This document shows positions 7,509-12,183 of a stretch of 12,183 nt of DNA, one piece after another (position 1 is the stretch's first letter; the number at the start of each line of letters is the position of its first letter). The notes beneath the pieces were generated by a model. That model was not told the DNA's origin, searched no databases, and saw only the letters and a list, made by a program, of their open reading frames with translations. The DNA is from an uncultured Lachnospiraceae bacterium (GTDB lineage: Bacteria > Bacillota > Clostridia > Lachnospirales > Lachnospiraceae), in assembly GCA_937965795.1 (NCBI GenBank), contig CALCMD010000108.1, positions 1 through 12,183 on the forward strand. Reading direction: 5' to 3'. The position numbers were made by a program, and so were the translations under genes.

Positions 7509-9464
7509 TTACCCCAGCATTTCTATAAACGCTTCCTCCGAAAGAATCGGTATCCCTAACTCCTTCGCCTTTTTATTCTTAGATGACGCAGAAGCAGTAT
7601 CATTATTAATCAGGTAATTCGTTTTCGAAGTAACAGTCCCCGTTACCTTACCGCCCTTCTCCTCAATCACTGCTTTCAGCTCGTTTCGGTTCGCATAATG
7701 ATGAACACTTCCTGTAATTACAAAGTTCATGCCTTCAAAAACCTGCGCCGACGCCATTGTTTGGGGAATCTCGATTTTCAATTCCTTTAGAAGATGGTCC
7801 AACATGAGGTTATTCTTTTCCGAAGCAAAATAGTCTGCGATCGCTTTTCCAATTACCGCTCCGATTCCATCAATCGCCGCCAGCTCTTGTACATCCGCAT
7901 TTCTTATTTTTTCCAGGTCGTATTGAAACGCCTTACAGAGCATCTTTGCGTTTGCCACTCCCACATTTGGAATACCAAGTCCATACAGGAGCCTGGGCTG
8001 CGTCGTATTTCTCGCGGCTTCGATACTGGCTATCAGCTTTTCATAGGACTTCTCTCCGAAGCCTTCCATTTCCACGATTGCATCACGAAACTTCTCCAGG
8101 TGAAAAATGTCGCCAAACTCTCTGATAAACCCTTTTCCGATAAATTTTTCCAGCGTCGCTTCGGACAAGCCGTCGATATTTAACGCATTTCTGCTGACAA
8201 AAAGCGTAAAGGACTTGATCTTTTTCGCCTGACACTCTGCGTTGGAACAGTACAGAGTTTCCACGTCATTGACTCTCTGTATCCGGGTCGCCCCTCCGCA
8301 CACCGGGCACGTCTTAGGAATCTCTATGTTTCCGCTTCTCGTGATATTCTCCGCAATCTGAGGAATAATCATGTTTGCCTTATAGACCTGAACTTCATCC
8401 CCGATTCCCAGCTCCAGCCCTTTCATGATACTCAGGTTATGCACGCTGGCACGGCTGACTGTCGTTCCCTCCAGCTCCACTGGCTCAAAGATTGCCACCG
8501 GATTAATCAGTCCGGTTCTTGACGGGCTCCACTCGATTGCAAGCAGATGCGTATTTCTGATTTCATCTTTCCATTTAAATGCAAAAGAGTCCCTCGGAAA
8601 CTTTGCTGTAGTTCCCAGCGACTGTCCATAGGCAATATCGTCATAAATCACCACCAGGCCGTCCGAGGGAATCTCATATTCCGAAATTTTTCTGGAAAAC
8701 CACTCCACCGTCTCCGCCACGGTGTCTCCCGTCACCATCTTATATTCCACCACCTGAAATCCCTGCCGTCCAAGCCATACAAACTGCTCTTTTCTGGAAT
8801 TTTTAAAATCCACGCCTTCCGCCTTTACCAGAGAAAACGCAAAAAATTTCACATGCCTCCTGCCTGTGATCTCATTGTTTAACTGACGCACGGAACCGCT
8901 GCACAGATTTCTCGGATTTTTATACTTTGCATCTACATCTTCAATCTCTTCATTGATTTTTTGAAAGTCCTGATAGGAAATCACTGCCTCTCCCCTTAAA
9001 ATCAGTTCTCCTTTATAAGGGATCGAAAGAGGAATATTTTCAAACACACGGGCATTATTTGTAATGACTTCTCCCACTTCACCATTTCCTCTGGTGACTG
9101 CCTTAAAAAGCGCTCCCTCCCGGTAAGTCAGCACTACCGTCAGGCCATCCAGCTTCCAGGACATGAGCGCTCTCTGTTCTCCCACAAAGCTTTTCAATAC
9201 CTCTACATCTTTCGTCTTATCCAGAGAAAGCATCGGCTGCTCGTGACGTTCTTTCGGAAGCTCCTCTAATGCCTCATATCCCACCGACGCCGTCGGGCTG
9301 CCGGCCAGAACGATTCCGGTCTCCCTCTCAAGGGCTGCCAGCTCATCATACAGCTTATCATATTCGAAATTACTTATGATCTCCCGGTCTTGCTGATAAT
9401 AGGCTTTTGCCGCCTCTGTCAAAATCACTCCCAGGTCTTTCATTCTCTGAAGCTTTACGTCCAT
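7509..9464 (-). CDS. ligA: NAD-dependent DNA ligase LigA, divergent active site
   Basis: The 651-residue protein has the full LigA architecture. There is an N-terminal Ia domain (about 1-65), an adenylation domain with K104-L-D-G, R125, R185, R193, E159 and K297, an OB fold (about 310-380), a four-cysteine zinc finger (C386, C389, C406, C411), helix-hairpin-helix repeats (about 420-560) and a C-terminal BRCT domain (about 573-651). It seals nicks in replication and repair. Compared from memory with E. coli LigA, several key residues differ: H23 is Tyr, D32 is Asn, E113 is Ser102, and the motif IV lysine K290 is Ile273. Ile273 lies exactly 24 residues before K297, the same spacing as K290-K314. 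TRGDG is TRGNG and SLDNxF is SLDKTK. It is probably a lineage-specific variant, not a pseudogene. It sits 22 bp after rluF; GGAG precedes the ATG. Confidence 0.94.
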   Translation of the reverse strand: MDVKLQRMKDLGVILTEAAKAYYQQDREIISNFEYDKLYDELAALERETGIVLAGSPTASVGYEALEELPKERHEQPMLSLDKTKDVEVLKSFVGEQRALMSWKLDGLTVVLTYREGALFKAVTRGNGEVGEVITNNARVFENIPLSIPYKGELILRGEAVISYQDFQKINEEIEDVDAKYKNPRNLCSGSVRQLNNEITGRRHVKFFAFSLVKAEGVDFKNSRKEQFVWLGRQGFQVVEYKMVTGDTVAETVEWFSRKISEYEIPSDGLVVIYDDIAYGQSLGTTAKFPRDSFAFKWKDEIRNTHLLAIEWSPSRTGLINPVAIFEPVELEGTTVSRASVHNLSIMKGLELGIGDEVQVYKANMIIPQIAENITRSGNIEIPKTCPVCGGATRIQRVNDVETLYCSNAECQAKKIKSFTLFVSRNALNIDGLSEATLEKFIGKGFIREFGDIFHLEKFRDAIVEMEGFGEKSYEKLIASIEAARNTTQPRLLYGLGIPNVGVANAKMLCKAFQYDLEKIRNADVQELAAIDGIGAVIGKAIADYFASEKNNLMLDHLLKELKIEIPQTMASAQVFEGMNFVITGSVHHYANRNELKAVIEEKGGKVTGTVTSKTNYLINNDTASASSKNKKAKELGIPILSEEAFIEMLG

Positions 9465-9486
9465 TGTTTCTACTCCGTTTCTACTC

Positions 9487-10263
9487 TCATTTCCCTGTCG
9501 GCCCGTTTTTCGAACCTTTCAGCAGATCATACAGAATTTCCATTTCCTGACCTGTCACCTGACGATATTCCCCTGGTTTCAAATCTCCCAGAAAAATATT
9601 CATAATACGCACCCTGCGCAGCCGCAGGACTTTACAGCCGCAATATTCACACATCCGCCGGATCTGGCGGTTCAGCCCCTGCGTGAGAATGATGCGAAAG
9701 GTAGACCTTCCTGTTTTCTCTACTTTACAGGGACGCGTCATCTGATTCAGAACGGGAATCCCTCCCATCGCCATCCTTTGGACGAATTCTTCCGTCACAG
9801 GTCTGTCGATTGTCACCAGATACTCTTTTTCGTGATAATTGCCCGCCCTCATGATTTTATTCAAAATATCCCCATTGTTCGTCATCAGCAGAAGCCCTTC
9901 GGAATTCTTGTCCAGACGGCCAATGGAAAATACTCTTTTGGGATAATCCAGCATCTCTTCCACTGTCTGATCCCCCCAGCGTTTATCCGTGGTGCATACG
10001 ACTCCTACCGGCTTATTCACAGCCAGAAGTATCATTTCATTCTCTCTGACACACGGACTGCCGTCCACCAATACGTGATCTTTCGATGACACCTTCATTC
10101 CCGTCTGAGCGGTACGCCCGTTTACACTGACCCTCCCCGCTTCAATCAGTCTGTCCGCCTCTCTTCTGGAACAAATTCCGGACTCGCTCAGATATTTATT
10201 CAGGCGTACCTCCTCCCGGTTTTCCTTCTGTTCAAATTCCTGCTGCATTCTGCTTTTCGTCAT
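9487..10263 (-). CDS. rluF: 23S rRNA pseudouridine synthase, RluF type
   Basis: The 258-residue enzyme isomerises a uridine in 23S rRNA; E. coli RluF acts on U2604. An S4 RNA-binding domain (about 20-66, RLNKYLSESGICSRREADR) is followed by the RsuA/RluB/E/F catalytic domain with the Asp nucleophile D118 in GRLDKNSEGLL. The segment GLNRQIRRMCEYCG followed by R-I-M-N-I is more like RluF than RsuA or RluB. I start at 10263 because GGAGAG lies just before that ATG. An in-frame ATG four codons upstream (10275) lacks a well-placed ribosome binding site but is a possible alternative. It is the first gene of the probable rluF-ligA-cls-metA transcript. Confidence 0.9.
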   Translation of the reverse strand: MTKSRMQQEFEQKENREEVRLNKYLSESGICSRREADRLIEAGRVSVNGRTAQTGMKVSSKDHVLVDGSPCVRENEMILLAVNKPVGVVCTTDKRWGDQTVEEMLDYPKRVFSIGRLDKNSEGLLLMTNNGDILNKIMRAGNYHEKEYLVTIDRPVTEEFVQRMAMGGIPVLNQMTRPCKVEKTGRSTFRIILTQGLNRQIRRMCEYCGCKVLRLRRVRIMNIFLGDLKPGEYRQVTGQEMEILYDLLKGSKNGPTGK

Positions 10264-10329
10264 TTTTCTCTCCATCCCTGACCGCTGATGAAGTACAACT
10301 CATTGCCAGTCATACTTCCGATAAGAGAC

Positions 10330-10358
10330 AGTATACACAGTTTCCGAAAATTATTCAA
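10330..10358 (-). promoter_or_regulatory. Sigma-A type promoter of the rluF-ligA-cls-metA unit
   Basis: TTGAAT (10353-10358) and TATACT (10330-10335) on the minus strand are 17 bases apart. The expected leader is about 60 bases. Immediately upstream of the -35 is a small inverted repeat, TTCTG-AA-CAGAA, which might be an operator but is too short to trust. Confidence 0.75.
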
Positions 10359-10379
10359 GATATTCTGTTCAGAACTGCT

Positions 10380-10817
10380 TCATTGAACGTAAGTTTTCAG
10401 AATCTGAATATTTTCCCGTTCAAAAGCCAGAAATTCTTCTGCCAGTTCACAGGAAAAGTCACTGGTCACATGATTTTTTCCCAGCGATTCTTCCACCTGG
10501 TTCATACGTTTTGTCTCTTCTTTCAACATCATATCCGCTACATGTCCTGTGCTTACGTTCAGTGCGGTGCCCGCCTGGATAGCCGTCCATCTTTTCGTCC
10601 GGTCCAGAATACCGATCGGCTGAGGAATAACGCCCTGTTTCAGCAGTCCGTCCGCAGCTTTCTCACGAAAACTGGAATAGCGTGCCGCCTGCCTGTTCAG
10701 ATCATAGGCCAGCTCCTCGTCGTACACCTTACTGATAATGCTGTGAATATCTAAAAGCGCCGCCCTGCTTCCCCTGCATATATTCTCTAAAACTTCCTGT
10801 TCTGTCTGTGATAACAT
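10380..10817 (-). CDS. Small all-helical protein of unknown function
   Basis: The 145-residue protein has no signal peptide or membrane segment. It reads as a bundle of four amphipathic helices (about 3-30, 33-62, 76-108 and 118-143) with few breaks. The general look is of a ferritin-like or DUF2383-like bundle, but I cannot name a family and see no complete metal-ligand pattern. Candidate ligands are scattered Glu residues and H25, H92 and H116. AGGAGG about 7 bases before the ATG gives a strong start. It is bounded upstream by a strong terminator, so it has its own promoter or depends on readthrough; no convincing promoter was found in the intervening 60 bases. No obvious terminator follows it before the rluF promoter, so some transcripts may continue into that operon. 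Confidence 0.8.
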   Translation of the reverse strand: MLSQTEQEVLENICRGSRAALLDIHSIISKVYDEELAYDLNRQAARYSSFREKAADGLLKQGVIPQPIGILDRTKRWTAIQAGTALNVSTGHVADMMLKEETKRMNQVEESLGKNHVTSDFSCELAEEFLAFERENIQILKTYVQ

Positions 10818-10877
10818 GTTTCCGCCTCCTGCATTCTCTTTTGAAAATAGGATACGGCAGGGAATTGATTTTTATAC

Positions 10878-10926
10878 AAAAAAAGAGCTGCCACAAAATA
10901 TGTTTTCATATTCTGAACAGCAACTC
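10878..10926 (-). terminator. Intrinsic terminator of the SH3b protein gene
   Basis: The outer arms GAGTTGC and GCAGCTC (10920-10926 with 10885-10891, one G-U pair) and an inner AATATG/CATATT stem with an AAAA loop form a long interrupted hairpin. Seven T residues follow on the minus strand (A run at 10878-10884). It begins 11 bases past the stop codon at 10938. Confidence 0.82.
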
Positions 10927-10937
10927 TCTACGTTCTT

Positions 10938-11855
10938 TTACTGTGTCAAATCTTCTTTTAAAAGATCGCTTCTGATATAGCCGGAACCATCGCTCATACG
11001 AACCTCTGTCCACCCGTTATCCAGTGTCCGGAGCCTTGTAATCGTGTCCCCTTCATTCAAAGTACCGATAATGTCTGCATCCTCTCTTGAATCGGAACGA
11101 ATATTACACGCTTCTTTGGCCTGTACCAGCTTGTTCACTTCCACGCCGCTCTCATTCCCCTCAGGAATCACGCTTTCCGTGTCCGGTACTTCCAGACTTT
11201 CCATATACGCTTTCAAAGCGGGATCGGAATCCTCAGCCGCCTGACATGCCTGATCCACTCTCTCAATCAGATCCTTCACATCCTGCTCTGACTTCTGTTT
11301 TTCAATATGGGCTTTCACCGCCTCGTCATTATCCCAGTCCGCCACATAAAGTTTGCCGTCCTCCCCTGTTTTCAGGTAGAGTCCCATCAGGCTTGGAACC
11401 ATCGTATCCAAACCTACCAGCTTTCCTTCGTAATAAGCGTAGACTACATAAGAACCCTCTTCCAGTCCATCTTTTGAATAGACGGCAATGTTATTATAAC
11501 TTTCGATGATATCATTGCTTTCAATCGCCTGCTGATCTTTCTCATCCAGGGATTCTACAAGCTGTTTCAAAGTTTCAATATCTTTGTTCCCTACTGCGGT
11601 ATAATATTTCTGCACCATTTCCAATATAGCCGGGTCGTTCTCTACTAATGCACTTGATGTTTCTGACTGACTCTGACTTTCTGTCTCAACTACTGCCTGC
11701 GACTGACTCTCACTCTCTTTCGGTTTATCACTTTGTGTACGCCCCCCGATAAACTTTACTGCAAAGACTGCCAGAACAATCACCAGGATTACAGCAAGAC
11801 CAAGTAAGATATATCTCAGATTGTCAGAAAGCCATTCTTTAAAATCATTCAACAT
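10938..11855 (-). CDS. Membrane-anchored SH3b-domain protein
   Basis: The 305-residue protein has a short cytoplasmic N-terminus, one transmembrane helix (about 14-37) without a clear cleavage site, and a Ser/Gln/Glu-rich linker (about 40-68). An uncharacterised extracellular region (about 72-205) with an alternating helix and strand pattern follows, then a second acidic linker, and a C-terminal bacterial SH3 domain (about 242-300, with A-CNIRS, G-TLNEGD and GWTEVR-DG-SGYIR). SH3b domains commonly bind peptidoglycan, so a cell-wall-facing role is likely; no catalytic motif is visible. The start is set by GGAGGT placed before the ATG at 11855. A longer open frame to 11921 overlaps the tRNA and is spurious. 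The gene begins 36 bp after the tRNA and may be transcribed from the tRNA promoter. Confidence 0.88.
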   Translation of the reverse strand: MLNDFKEWLSDNLRYILLGLAVILVIVLAVFAVKFIGGRTQSDKPKESESQSQAVVETESQSQSETSSALVENDPAILEMVQKYYTAVGNKDIETLKQLVESLDEKDQQAIESNDIIESYNNIAVYSKDGLEEGSYVVYAYYEGKLVGLDTMVPSLMGLYLKTGEDGKLYVADWDNDEAVKAHIEKQKSEQDVKDLIERVDQACQAAEDSDPALKAYMESLEVPDTESVIPEGNESGVEVNKLVQAKEACNIRSDSREDADIIGTLNEGDTITRLRTLDNGWTEVRMSDGSGYIRSDLLKEDLTQ

Positions 11856-11891
11856 GCTTACCTCCATCTTTGAATTCGTATACAAAAAAAG

Positions 11892-11964
11892 CGCACCTGG
11901 AGGGATTCGAACCCCCGACACGTGGTACCGGAAACCACTGCTCTATCCCCTGAGCTACAGGTGC
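11892..11964 (-). tRNA. tRNA-Arg (anticodon CCG)
   Basis: The minus strand folds as a complete cloverleaf of 73 nt including the discriminator base. A perfect 7-bp acceptor stem (GCACCTG/CAGGTGC), a D arm GCTC/GAGC, and an anticodon stem GTGGT/ACCAC around loop TTCCGGT are present. The T arm GGGGG-TTCGAAT-CCCTC has one G-U pair. The anticodon CCG reads the arginine codon CGG. The discriminator is G and the 3' CCA is not encoded. Seven T residues begin two bases after the acceptor stem. Confidence 0.96.
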
Positions 11965-12015
11965 CTGCTCTTCTGTCTTTCATCTGGAAGCTTCTCCACC
12001 CTCCAGACATTAGAC

Positions 12016-12044
12016 ATCATAACACAGACCTCAAAAAAAGTCAA
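12016..12044 (-). promoter_or_regulatory. Consensus promoter of tRNA-Arg
   Basis: TTGACT (12039-12044) and TATGAT (12016-12021) on the minus strand are separated by 17 bases. The expected start near 12009 leaves about 45 bases of 5' leader before the mature tRNA. The spacer begins with a T run. It is the nearest recognisable promoter for both the tRNA and the SH3b gene behind it. Confidence 0.85.
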
Positions 12045-12087
12045 CGAAAACAGCGAAATGAGCGATACAGGTCTGTAGTTTATGCAC

Positions 12088-12183
12088 CAATTCTGGTTTG
12101 GCGGGTGGTCACGTTCGTTCCGTACGCGGGCCGGATGAAAACGTATCTCACGCAAACGGGGGCAGGGAATTCGGAAACTAACT
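12088..12183 (-). repeat. 96-bp intergenic repeat, right copy (inverted)
   Basis: The reverse complement matches 21-116 at 90 of 96 bases without gaps. The window ends exactly at the base corresponding to position 21, so the true outer boundary on this side is unseen. This copy lies 43 bp upstream of the tRNA-Arg -35 element. In the frame homologous to the left copy, translation stops just past the repeat. The arms AATTC/GAATT and GTTTG-x-CG/CGCAAAC are intact. TACG pairs fully with CGTA here, whereas the left copy has TGTA (a G-U pair). Confidence 0.85.

Noticed and set aside
11856..11921. N-terminal extension of the SH3b gene reading MSGVRIPPGA
   Set aside because: It is translated from the tRNA T arm and 3' flank, a common artefact. 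The ATG at 11855 has a proper GGAGGT site and begins directly before the transmembrane helix.
11821..12078. Plus-strand 85-residue open frame containing GGIRTPD
   Set aside because: It is the antisense translation of the tRNA gene, another familiar artefact, with no ribosome binding site.
11892..12183. Integration site of a mobile element at tRNA-Arg with the right repeat as attachment site
   Set aside because: The repeat shares no sequence with the tRNA 3' end, lies on its 5' side, and no integrase gene is present.

Overview
The window looks like chromosomal DNA of a Gram-positive Clostridia member, most likely a Lachnospiraceae-type gut anaerobe (inference). The reasons are strong GGAGG-type ribosome binding sites, sigma-A promoters of the TTGaca-17-TATaaT type, a DUF2935 protein, a secreted Big_2/VWA surface protein, a MetA with the acetyl-type Glu111, and a LigA of the divergent type I associate with Lachnospiraceae. 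No phage, transposase, CRISPR or toxin gene is visible, and no gene-free stretch exceeds 300 bases.

Layout. A 96-bp repeat (21-116) abuts the 3' end of a ZIP-family metal transporter gene (142-924, minus). A divergent spacer separates it from a DedA membrane protein gene (1073-1708, plus), which converges on a secreted VWA/Big_2 gene (1783-3633, minus) across a bidirectional terminator. Everything further right is on the minus strand. A DUF2935 gene (3893-4804) ends in a strong hairpin terminator. A probable operon then runs from a promoter at 10330-10358 through an RluF-type pseudouridine synthase, the NAD-dependent DNA ligase ligA, a cardiolipin synthase and metA (10263 down to 4907). Before it lie a small helical protein of unknown function (10380-10817), a membrane-anchored SH3b protein (10938-11855) and tRNA-Arg(CCG) (11892-11964) with its own consensus promoter. 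The right end (12088-12183) is a second, inverted copy of the 96-bp repeat.

Most genes are housekeeping: metal transport, membrane lipid synthesis and upkeep, DNA ligation, rRNA modification and methionine synthesis. I do not see a defined new multi-gene system. The two observations most worth pursuing are the inverted 96-bp repeats that bracket the window (six differences, all transitions, with conserved internal pairing) and the LigA, which keeps its adenylated lysine but has changed several residues that are essential in E. coli LigA. All comparisons with known proteins are from memory; no search was run.
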